NCBI RefSeq assembly: GCF_018687715.1 | Contig: NC_056766.1 | Coordinates: 38,349,433-38,413,432 of the forward strand | Length of the DNA stretch: 64,000 bases | DNA from: Carya illinoinensis | Taxonomy: Eukaryota > Streptophyta > Magnoliopsida > Fagales > Juglandaceae | Reading direction: 5' to 3' | Part shown: in pieces, positions 51,265-60,883 of the stretch | How the letters are laid out: every line of letters starts with the position of its first letter | How positions within the stretch are numbered: position 1 is the stretch's first letter | Notes under the pieces: model-generated | Seen by the model: the letters and a program-made list of their open reading frames with translations, nothing else | Database searches by the model: none | What the model was told of the DNA's origin: nothing | Translations under genes and position numbers: made by a program

Positions 51265-51339
51265 ATGGCGCAGAGTGACATCCATCAGAAGACCTTCGCT
51301 TCCGGCTTCCCCCACCAACTCCTCTCTCAAGCTCTCCAG
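51265..51339 (+). other. Possible captured exon fragment (25 codons)
   Basis: Follows 'gcggttacag', which looks like a 3' splice site, and opens with ATG; the reading is 'MAQSDIHQKTFASGFPHQLL' and five more residues ending 'SQALQ'. It is higher in GC than its surroundings and preceded by a CT-rich leader. I do not recognise the protein. It may be host sequence captured by the transposon, or chance. Confidence 0.3.
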
Positions 51340-51692
51340 TACTCGCTCTCTTTCTTTCTGTATTTTTTTTTTTTTTTAATGATGGATAGAAGGATGGATG
51401 GGTGACCAAACGAAACCAAATCCCCAAAGCAGAAGATACATGGATGAGTGTAAATGTCCGATCAATCTTCACCGTTCAAATGACACATCTAGAAGACTCC
51501 ATCTTCCAAAAATGACCTGTTGTGAAGAAGGGTATGGGTAGTGGTACACGGTCCCTCTGCACTGAAGAAGAAAGACTGCATGTTTTCTTTTTCTTTTCAT
51601 TTTTTCATCGGATCATACGGGTTCGACCCGCCTTTGTTTTGATGGATTGGATTGGACCTGGTTGCCAGCTGATCATGTGTGTTATCGGGTTG

Positions 51693-54600
51693 TGTAACAG
51701 CCCGCTAGAAATTCAATTAAGGAATTTCTATTGACTTTAGGAACCTCGTGAAAACTCTGTAAGTTTACACGAATCAACTAATCGCATAAATTTTAGCCTG
51801 TCAACATAGTTAGTGTTATCACTCACTATGGTGCCAGAAATGCGATTTTAATTATTTGAGATAGTTAAAAGTGTCAAAATACATTATAGTCTACACCACT
51901 AGGCTTAATTGAATATTTAGAATTTTTCAGTACTAAGTTTATTACGTTTATTTTTGGAGTGAATAGTAACCTCGGTAAATGTACTGAGCGCAGTGTTTTC
52001 AAAATCATAGTGTGAAATGTCCAAATTAGGATAGCGATATTTTATTTGGACACTTGGCAAGATCTTAACCACACATAATGAATAGTATTAGATACTTGGC
52101 ACAAAGAGAAACCATTAGATGGAATTGTGAAGGAAATCAAGGTGTGAGATCATGAAACCTAAGCAAAATACACATTTGGAAAATATCTTAAGAATAGAGA
52201 TTTAAAATACACATAGAAAGATTTTAGCCACCTTACTCTTCCAAGTCTACTCCACATTTGGAAAATATATTGAGCTGATTTTTATAGATATTATTGGATA
52301 GAATATTTTGAGATAATATTTTATAGATATTTTGGGTAGGAGAAAACCACACTCAACTCTCAACTCCAGCCTTATCATCTCCCTTATCTCTTCCATAAGC
52401 ATCTCCAGCCATCACCCATGAACTTATCTTCATTTACACGTTTCTTTAAAAGAATATCAAACATTCTCTCTCGGACAGCTTTTAGGAGTTCTTTTGCATG
52501 CCCATTTCGAAGCTGTTATAAGTGTTTTATCATAAAGTCTCCTTCATATAAGTTGTTCCTTTTTGAGTCTAGTTTACATGGATATCTTATTTGCCCCATT
52601 TGAAGATCATTTGGTCAGTAAAATATTGTGTAAACTATAGAAAGGTCATTCTATGAGATAAACTGGAGAATATGTTATAGTTTGGAGTTTTTGACCAAGC
52701 TAATGGATAGATATTGGTCCGAAATTTTTATGGAGTATTGTTAACATGTATATATGACTATTGGTTGAGGATTTTTGCATGATTGAAGGTTTTGATGAAA
52801 TATTTGCTTAGATTTAGAAACTTAGAAACTGGAAGAAGAAAAACAGTTTCTATTTTGAGAAAGTTTAACTCTTTGGTGGTCTAAACCTATTCTAATGACT
52901 TTGATAATTTTATTGGAGGATCCTAAGCATCTTATATACATGTTATATTATTATTTTGAAGATATTTGATGTTAGTTTCAAAGATATGAAATTTTATGCA
53001 AAGAGATATTCAGATAAGCCAAAGTGTGGATGTTCTTGGCTAAATTTATGTTTTGGTTAATTTTTAACCATGTGATCTTGAATTAGAAGCTTATATATGT
53101 TTTAGGACATCTTTTTAAACCATGTGATGGTTTGGTTTGAAGATCACATATTTATAAGTCATAGATCAAAAGGTTGATCAAAACAAGTTGGAAACAAAAA
53201 TCAATAGAAATAGCATATGAGAATTTCGGCCCTATGGAGTTTTAATAGTTGTGATTAGTTTTAAATTTTTCTAAATTGATATTTGAGTTGAGGATAAAAT
53301 TTACATGAGGCATGTAAATTTTGGTGACCTTTGGAGTTAGTATGCAAAATTATTAAGTTATGGGTAAAACGGTCATTTTCCTACATGTAGAAAGTAAAAT
53401 GGAAATTTTACTCTTTAAGTTAGTATTTTTCCATATTTCAAATTATTAGTGATTTAGTACTAACTTTTAGAATCACTAATTACAGTTCCTCGTGATCGCG
53501 CTTGAGGTTTTATAAGAAACGCGGAGATCGAGGTAAGTTAGCTTTTAACTTACTAGCAGTCTACTGTGTATGTGTGCTAAGTAAAGGAACTACAGTATAT
53601 GTATATGTGTTATTATATATGTCATGCCATGCTAAGTTATCACGTAATTATCTGTTATACAGAATTTATTCTGTCATCAGTTTTTATCTGTTACATAATA
53701 TATTCTGTCATGTATTATTGTACGTTACAAGTACATCATGCTAAGTATGCCATCTATTACATGTATGTCAAGTCATGTAATATTCATTGTTGCAAGTATG
53801 TCATGTTAAATATGTTGTTTATTATATGTTATGCCATGTTACGAAATGTTTCTCTCTCAAGTTGGTCATGTATTTCAAGTTATGTTAAGTCAAGTTTATG
53901 TAGAATACATGGGGCCACAACAACTGTGGAGTATGTATTTAACTACATAGTGATGTGTAGAATACATGGGGCCACAACAACTGTGGAGTATGTATTTACA
54001 CATAGAATACATGGGGCCACAACAACTGTGGAGTATGTATTTTTCATGTTAAGTCAAGTTTATGTAGAATACATGGGGCCACAACAACTGTGGAGTATGT
54101 ATTTAACTACAATTGTGATGCGTAAAATACATGGGGCCACAACAACTGTGGAGTATGTATTTTTCATGTTAAGTCAAGTTTGTGTAGAATACATGGGGCC
54201 ACAACAATTGTGGAGTATGTATTTTTAAATGTTAAGTCAAGTTGTGTAGAATACATGGGGCCACAACAACTGTGGAATATGTATTTAACTACAAATGTGA
54301 TGCGTAAAATACATGGGGCCACAACAACTGTGGAGTATGTATTTTTCATGTTAAGTCAAGTTTGTGTAGAATACATGGGGCCACAACAACTGTGGAGTAT
54401 GTATTTTTAATGTTAAGTCAAGTTTGTGAAGAATACATGGGGCCACAACAACTGTGGAGTATGTATTTACACGTAGAATACATTGGGCCACAACAACTGT
54501 GGAATATGTATTTTTCATGTTAATTCAAGTTTCAGAGCAAGTTCATGCTAAGTCAAGTTCACTTCATGATTCAATTTAAGCTATGTCAATTATGCTATGT

Positions 54601-55174
54601 TGTACACTAAGTTATGCTTTAATTACTTATGAATTTGATTATGCATTTATGCTTTTACTGTCATCCATGCATCATTAGTCTGTATGGAAGTTTTTTGTTA
54701 ACTTGCTGAGATTTGTAATCAAATCTCACTGTGGTAGTCCCAACTACCATTCCCCCCGAATGGTAGATCTTGTTACAGGACCTGAAGGAGGATCAGGAGC
54801 TGACCAACTAGACACAGTCGACTGAACGACGGTGCGTCGTTAATGTTAATATAGTAGTTAAATTACTACTTGTACGATGGAGTTGCATCTCCAGTACTAT
54901 TGGATCATAACTATTTTGGAATAGTGCTGTGATCTTAGTTATTCAATGGATCTTTATGTATGAAGTATGTTTTAAGTATTGGGATATTTTCAGTTTGGTG
55001 CATAGTATTGCTAAAGAAAAAAAAAAATTATCCGCTGCGAATATTGCATAATGTTATATGCATGTTAGGATTATTGCATCTTATATGTCATGAACGGGGG
55101 CAGGTAACCTTGTGTTGCATGTCTCGACGCTTCAAATGTCCGTCCAATCCCAAACGGAATTTGGGGGCGTCACA
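51693..55174 (+). repeat. 5' LTR (3,482 bp)
   Basis: Matches 57403-60883 at about 99.6%. It contains a TATA-like 'ttttataag' near 53512, followed by 'gag|gtaagtt', a consensus splice donor, at about 53531, and an array of 11 hairpin repeats (53901-54520). Short ORFs in it come from the repeats, not from genes. Confidence 0.95.
53901..54520 (+). repeat. Array of 11 hairpin repeats in the 5' LTR
   Basis: Units of about 46-61 bp share 'gaatacatggggccacaac' and 'aactgtggagtatgtattt'. Within each, 'ccaca' pairs with 'tgtgg' and 'aatacat' with 'atgtatt', giving a two-part stem around an 'acaac' loop. Spacers vary ('ttcatgttaagtcaagttt', 'aactacaaatgtgatgc', 'acac'). The unit is repeated near 53905, 53957, 54003, 54065, 54126, 54185, 54246, 54306, 54367, 54428 and 54474. 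Confidence 0.93.
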
Positions 55175-55177
55175 GGG

Positions 55178-55190
55178 TGGTATCAGAGCA
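55178..55190 (+). other. Primer-binding site for initiator methionine tRNA
   Basis: 'tggtatcagagca' three bases after the 5' LTR; complementary to the 3' end of plant tRNA-iMet, the usual primer for Gypsy and Copia reverse transcription. Confidence 0.93.
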
Positions 55191-56230
55191 ATACGTCTCT
55201 GGGCAGTAAATCCACATGTCCTTAGGAAATGCACCAAACATTAGGCTTGAATTTCTTAAGGTATGAAGGGTAGTATGTGGTTTTAATATATATGCTCGTG
55301 TGTTTCAAGAAGGGACACATGACTCGTGATAGAATACCTCGGAATCCTACGGGAGATAACAATCAAAAAGATCAGAATTTTCCGATGGATAAAGAATTAG
55401 TTGAGGTAAACATAGTTAACGTTGATCTGATTGCAATTGATGGTAGTATTGCATTATTATTATTTTGGAGTAAGTCAAGTCATTGGGGTTGGTAAATTGT
55501 ACATTATTTGATTCAAACGAGTCATTGTTTCTATTAATTGTGATAGTGCTTGAGAATTCAGTTTGGAAGCTAAATTGTTACCCTAGTGGTAAGAGTAACA
55601 ATTTTCATTAGAAGTATTATTGTTCATACCAATGTAGATATAGAATACCTTTTAGTAATATGAGAAAGGATATGTAGGATTGATAAATGGTATTCCACAT
55701 ATTTGAAGAATTGTTTTGATTCGGAGAATACGATAGAAATTGTGTTTGGAAGAGTAATTTGATTAGGAGAAACTTTAGCCTTAGTACAATTTATTTATGA
55801 TAATAGTATTACCACGTCGCCAGTTAATGATTTCTGGCAAAACACTATCTTTATGGATACATAGATCGATCTTCTTTTGAAGACTATTATATGGAGAGTA
55901 AAATATTGGTCTTGAGGATTTATGTGAACATTAGGAACAAATCATTTAGAGTTAGAATAATTGATAACTTATGATGGATAGAAGAGTTATGACAATCATA
56001 AGAGAGAAAGTTTCAAGTTTAAGTTATTAACTGGTCAGTTATCAAAGTACCACCTAGGAAGATGACTGATTGTTGCGATTATAAAGAAGTAAGTTAGTCC
56101 TAGACCAGTAGAACTCCTTGAGGTTTTTATTAACTTGAAGATTACTGAGAGTTTGAATATGCATGATTAAATGCATATTTATATAAGTCATTGGATCATG
56201 TCATATATATGAAAATCCCTGAAAGAAATA
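55191..56230 (+). pseudogene. Degenerate gag/protease remnant in the retrotransposon
   Basis: An ORF at 55277-55495 contains 'CFKKGHMTRDRIPRNP', which looks like a CCHC gag zinc knuckle that has lost its second and last cysteines. Beyond it, a broken stretch near 55510 may be the aspartic protease active site, but the key residues are gone. No reverse transcriptase or integrase motif was seen up to 56230. This agrees with a defective, trans-mobilised element. Confidence 0.55.
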
Positions 56231-56296
56231 AAATGGAGTACATAAAACATATACCAGAAGATATAAACACAAATATGAATATTTGTGAAGTATTAT

Positions 56297-56302
56297 TTTA
56301 TT
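56297..56302 (-). terminator. Poly(A) signal of the antisense ORF
   Basis: AATAAA on the minus strand, 14 bases past the end of the antisense ORF. Consistent with plant near-upstream elements, but AATAAA is frequent in AT-rich DNA. Confidence 0.5.
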
Positions 56303-56316
56303 ATCATAAAGCAAAA

Positions 56317-56745
56317 TTACAGAAATTTGAGGCTCTTTGCCTCAATCTTTAAACGTTCTTGCTCTTCAAAAATCTGCATGCCTCTCCTATCTAAAGGAGT
56401 AGCCACTCGAAAAGAAGAGTTAAGCAAAGATTTTAAATCTCTGTTCTCTCGCTTTACTGCTTCTATCTTCATGTTGGATTCCATAAGAAGCCTCTGAAGC
56501 AGAGAAATACTCTCGTGGAGTTTGTCAACCCCACCAGTCCTGGATTGCAGTCTCTGAGAATATGCGACAATGGCTGATGAGTATCGAGTACCGAGACTCA
56601 CAAGCTCGTAGATAAGTTCATTTTCTGACTTATTAGTCAGATCATTATTTGATTGCATAATAGCACCTATGGAAGAAGCAGAAACAACTGGGGAACGAGG
56701 TGCAGAATACCTCATGTTTTGGCAATGAGAAGATTGCTGAGCCAT
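56317..56745 (-). CDS. Intact antisense ORF inside the retrotransposon, coiled-coil protein of unknown function
   Basis: 142 residues, opposite to the element, between the gag remnant and the 3' LTR. The N-terminal 35 residues are Ser/Gln-rich. Residues about 40-75 are helix-like ('ENELIYELVSLGTRYSSAI'), and about 76-110 form a leucine-rich amphipathic helix ('LHESISLLQRLLMESNMKIE') likely to be a coiled coil; the C-terminus is charged. On the coding strand 'ctataaaa' lies about 100 bp upstream and an AATAAA about 15-20 bp after the stop, so a complete small Pol II gene is present. I do not recognise the family. Antisense ORFs are known in some Tat/Retand-lineage retrotransposons; one in a Tekay-like relic would be unusual. 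It has no stop or frameshift while gag is destroyed, suggesting a recent capture or selection. Confidence 0.7.
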   Translation of the reverse strand: MAQQSSHCQNMRYSAPRSPVVSASSIGAIMQSNNDLTNKSENELIYELVSLGTRYSSAIVAYSQRLQSRTGGVDKLHESISLLQRLLMESNMKIEAVKRENRDLKSLLNSSFRVATPLDRRGMQIFEEQERLKIEAKSLKFL

Positions 56746-56846
56746 TGAAAAGTGAGTAAGCAGAAAGAGATTGCAGAGTAAGAATGCAGATTAATTTCAG
56801 AAAAGTGAAGAAGATGAGATGAGAAAGAAGATGAACTGAATAATTC

Positions 56847-56854
56847 TTTTATAG
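56847..56854 (-). promoter_or_regulatory. TATA box of the antisense ORF
   Basis: 'ctataaaa' on the minus strand, about 100 bp before the start codon. It is followed by a CT-rich leader ('catcttctttctcatctcat'), as in plant genes. A start site near 56820 would give a leader of about 75 bases. Confidence 0.6.
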
Positions 56855-56904
56855 AGAAAATTATGACGAATCACCTCTCGTGAATCATTTCTCTACAAGA
56901 GACA

Positions 56905-57000
56905 AGAGCAATGTAGTATCATAGCTGCGGTGCCTGACAATTACAGAAGAACAAAGTAGTGTCGTAGCTATGCGGCGCCTGACAACTACAGAAGACCTAT
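56905..57000 (-). repeat. Tandem duplicated block upstream of the antisense TATA box
   Basis: Two diverged copies of about 45-50 bp, each ending 'cctgacaa(t/c)tacagaaga' and containing 'gtagtatcatagct' or 'gtagtgtcgtagct'. The position, 50-150 bp upstream of the antisense TATA box, suggests promoter elements; their function is inferred. Confidence 0.6.
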
Positions 57001-57390
57001 AAAAATCACGCGGATCAGAGTTGTCTGGTCTAAAACAGAGTGCCACCGATTTTGTTAAAAAGAGAGAGGTTAACGGTTTAATTTTGATGAATTCTTTACT
57101 AACTATGGTATTTACAAGAACATTTAAAGTATATCACCTATGCTTTTCTAAAGAAGAGTTTCGGAAGATTATTTACTTAAAGTTTTAGGTTTGGAGAGTA
57201 TGTCGTTACAACTTGGCCAACCTTGTACAAAGAAGTATAATCTAATTGTTGATTAAAGTAAGAGAGTTAAGGAATGACATAATCTCAAAGGCAAATATAT
57301 ACGGGATAGACAGTAGGTTGGTAAGCAACACCTCCTTATTAAATTTCTATTTCTTATTTAATTCGATTTCGAGGACGAAATCTTTTTTTT

Positions 57391-57402
57391 AGGAGGGGAG
57401 AT
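57391..57402 (+). other. Polypurine tract of the retrotransposon
   Basis: 'aggaggggagat' directly before the 3' LTR, preceded by a T8 run. It is the primer for plus-strand synthesis. Confidence 0.9.
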
Positions 57403-60400
57403 TGTAACAGCCCGCTAGAAATTCAATTAAGGAATTTCTATTGACTTTAGGAACCTCGTGAAAACTTTGTAAGTTTACACGAATCAACTAATCGCATAAA
57501 TTTTAGCCTGTCAACATAGTTAGTGTTATCACTCACTATGGTGCCAGAAATGCGATTTTAATTATTTGAGATAGTTAAAAGTGTCAAAATACATTATAGT
57601 CTACACCACTAGGCTTAATTGAATATTTAGAATTTTTCAGTACTAAGTTTATTACGTTTATTTTTGGAGTGAATAGTAACCTCGGTAAATGTACTGAGCG
57701 CAGTGTTTTCAAAATCATAGTGTGAAATGTCCAAATTAGGATAGCGATATTTTATTTGGACACTTGGCAAGATCTTAACCACACATAATGAATAGTATTA
57801 GATACTTGGCACAAAGAGAAACCATTAGATGGAATTGTGAAGGAAATCAAGGTGTGAGATCATGACACCTAAGCAAAATACACATTTGGAAAATATCTTA
57901 AGAATAGAGATTTAAAATACACATAGAAAGATTTTAGCCACCTTACTCTTCCAAGTCTACTCCACATTTGGAAAATATATTGAGCTGATTTTTATAGATA
58001 TTATTGGATAGAATATTTTGAGATAATATTTTATAGATATTTTGGGTAGGAGAAAACCACACTCAACTCTCAACTCCAGCCTTATCATCTCCCTTATCTC
58101 TTCCATAAGCATCTCCAGCCATCACCCATGAACTTATCTTCATTTACACGTTTCTTTAAAAGAATATCAAACATTCTCTCTCGGACAGCTTTTAGGAGTT
58201 CTTTTGCATGCCCATTTCGAAGCTGTTGTAAGTGTTTTATCATAAAGTCTCCTTCATATAAGTTGTTCCTTTTTGAATCTAGTTTACATGGATATCTTAT
58301 TTGTCCCATTTGAAGATCATTTGGTCAGTAAAATATTGTGTAAACTATAGAAAGGTCATTCTGGGAGATAAACTGGAGAATATGTTATAGTTTGGAGTTT
58401 TTGACCAAGCTAATGGATAGATATTGGTCCGAAATTTTTATGGAGTATTGTTAACATGTATATATGACTATTGGTTGAGGATTTTTGCATGATTGAAGGT
58501 TTTGATGAAATATTTGCTTAGATTTAGAAACTTAGAAACTGGAAGAAGAAAAACAGTTTCTATTTTGAGAAAGTTTAACTCTTTGGTGGTCTAAACCTAT
58601 TCTAATGACTTTGATAATTTTATTGGAGGATCCTAAGCATCTTATATACATGTTATATTATTATTTTGAAGATATTTGATGTTAGTTTCAAAGATATGAA
58701 ATTTTATGCAAAGAGATATTCAGATAAGCCAAAGTGTGGATGTTCTTGGCTAAATTTATGTTTTGGTTAATTTTTAACCATGTGATCTTGAATTAGAAGC
58801 TTATATATGTTTTAGGACATCTTTTTAAACCATGTGATGGTTTGGTTTGAAGATCACATATTTATAAGTCATAGATCAAAAGGTTGATCAAAACAAGTTG
58901 GAAACAAAAATCAATAGAAATAGCATATGAGAATTTCGGCCCTATGGAGTTTTAATAGTTGTGATTAGTTTTAAATTTTTCTAAATTGATATTTGAGTTG
59001 AGGATAAAATTTACATGAGGCATGTAAATTTTGGTGACCTTTGGAGTTAGTATGCAAAATCATTAAGTTATGGGTAAAACGGTCATTTTCCTACATGTAG
59101 AAAGTAAAATGGAAATTTTACTCTTTAAGTTAGTATTTTTCCATATTTCAAATTATTAGTGATTTAGTACTAACTTTTAGAATCACTAATTACAGTTCCT
59201 CGTGATCGCGCTTGAGGTTTTATAAGAAACGCGGAGATCGAGGTAAGTTAGCTTTTAACTTACTAGCAGTCTACTGTGTATGTGTGCTAAGTAAAGGAAC
59301 TACAGTATATGTATATGTGTTATTATATATGTCATGCCATGCTAAGTTATCACATAATTATCTGTTATACAGAATTTATTCTGTCATCAGTTTTTATCTG
59401 TTACATAATATATTCTGTCATGTATTATTGTACGTTACAAGTACATCATGCTAAGTATGCCATCTATTACATGTATGTCAAGTCATGTAATATTCATTGT
59501 TGCAAGTATGTCATGTTAAATATGTTGTTTATTATATGTTATGCCATGTTACGAAATGTTTCTCTCTCAAGTTGGTCATGTATTTCAAGTTATGTTAAGT
59601 CAAGTTTATGTAGAATACATGGGGCCACAACAACTGTGGAGTATGTATTTAACTACATAGTGATGTGTAGAATACATGGGGCCACAACAACTGTGGAGTA
59701 TGTATTTACACATAGAATACATGGGGCCACAACAACTGTGGAGTATGTATTTTTCATGTTAAGTCAAGTTTATGTAGAATACATGGGGCCACAACAACTG
59801 TGGAGTATGTATTTAACTACAATTGTGATGCGTAAAATACATGGGGCCACAACAACTGTGGAGTATGTATTTTTCATGTTAAGTCAAGTTTGTGTAGAAT
59901 ACATGGGGCCACAACGATTGTGGAGTATGTATTTTTAAATGTTAAGTCAAGTTGTGTAGAATACATGGGGCCACAACAACTGTGGAGTATGTATTTAACT
60001 ACAAATGTGATGCGTAAAATACATGGGGCCACAACAACTGTGGAGTATGTATTTTTCATGTTAAGTCAAGTTTGTGTAGAATACATGGGGCCACAATAAC
60101 TGTGGAGTATGTATTTTTAATGTTAAGTCAAGTTTGTGAAGAATACATGGGGCCACAACAACTGTGGAGTATGTATTTACACGTAGAATACATTGGGCCA
60201 CAACAACTGTGGAATATGTATTTTTCATGTTAATTCAAGTTTCAGAGCAAGTTCATGCTAAGTCAAGTTCACTTCATGATTCAATTTAAGCTATGTCAAT
60301 TATGCTATGTTGTACACTAAGTTATGCTTTAATTACTTATGAATTTGATTATGCATTTATGCTTTTACTGTCATCCATGCATCATTAGTCTGTATGGAAG

Positions 60401-60883
60401 TTTTTTGTTAACTTGCTGAGATTTGTAATCAAATCTCACTGTGGTAGTCCCAACTACCATTCCTCCCGAATGGTAGATCTTGTTACAGGACCTGAAGGAG
60501 GATCAGGAGCTGACCAACTAGACACAGTCGACTGAACGACGGTGCGTCGTTAATGTTAATATAGTAGTTAAATTACTACTTGTACGATGGAGTTGCATCT
60601 CCAGTACTATTGGATCATAACTATTTTGGAATAGTGCTGTGATCTTAGTTATTCAATGGATCTTTATGTATGAAGTATGTTTTAAGTATTGGGATATTTT
60701 CAGTTTGGTGCATAGTATTGCTAAAGAAAAAAAAAATTATCCGCTGCGAATATTGCATAATGTTAGATGCATGTTAGGATTATTGCATCTTATATGTCAT
60801 GAACGGGGGCAGGTAACCTTGTGTTGCATGTCTCGACGCTTCAAATGTCCGTCCAATCCCAAACGGAATTTGGGGGCGTCACA
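57403..60883 (+). repeat. 3' LTR (3,481 bp)
   Basis: Nearly identical to the 5' LTR. Differences seen by eye include a C-to-T near 57467, A-to-C near 57866 and T-to-G near 60766, plus one base less in an A run near 60727. Ends 'gcgtcaca' followed by the second copy of the target duplication. Confidence 0.95.
59611..60230 (+). repeat. Array of 11 hairpin repeats in the 3' LTR
   Basis: The same 11 units as at 53901-54520 in the same order. Three units carry substitutions between the LTRs: 'acaattgtgg' to 'acgattgtgg' (loop), 'tgtggaatatg' to 'tgtggagtatg', and 'acaacaact' to 'acaataact' (loop). Confidence 0.93.

Larger units (their letters stand above)
51693..60883 (+). mobile_element. Young non-autonomous LTR retrotransposon, Tekay/Del-like Gypsy (9,191 bp)
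   Basis: Two 3.48-kb LTRs flank only 2,228 bp of internal sequence. Both LTRs start 'tgtaacagcccgc' and end 'gggggcgtcaca'. A perfect 5-bp duplication 'ggttg' lies at 51688-51692 and 60884-60888. A tRNA-iMet primer site follows the 5' LTR and a polypurine tract precedes the 3' LTR. Very long LTRs and the 'gaggacgaaatc' stretch before the polypurine tract point to the Tekay/Del chromovirus lineage (inference). Reverse transcriptase, RNase H and integrase are absent, so it must be mobilised in trans, like LARD elements. By eye the LTRs differ at about 14 bases plus one A-run length, about 0.4%, so the insertion is recent. Confidence 0.94.

Noticed and set aside
53599..54228. 209-residue ORF with repeated 'RIHGATTTVEYVF' (and its copy at 59309-59938)
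   Set aside because: It is a translation of the LTR hairpin repeats; the unit is not a multiple of three throughout and other frames are open as well.
53901..54520. Possible CRISPR-like array (direct repeats with variable spacers)
   Set aside because: It lies in an LTR of a plant retrotransposon, is present in both LTRs, and has no cas genes; spacers are near-copies of one another.
56317..56745. The antisense ORF as an endogenous pararetrovirus gene (short coiled-coil protein with a TATA promoter)
   Set aside because: No viral reverse transcriptase, movement-protein or tRNA-primer sequence is nearby apart from the retrotransposon's own; length and coiled coil alone are not evidence.
51693..60883. 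Possible segmental (tandem) duplication of 3.5 kb
   Set aside because: TG...CA ends, 5-bp target duplication, tRNA-iMet primer site and polypurine tract show these are the two LTRs of one retrotransposon.
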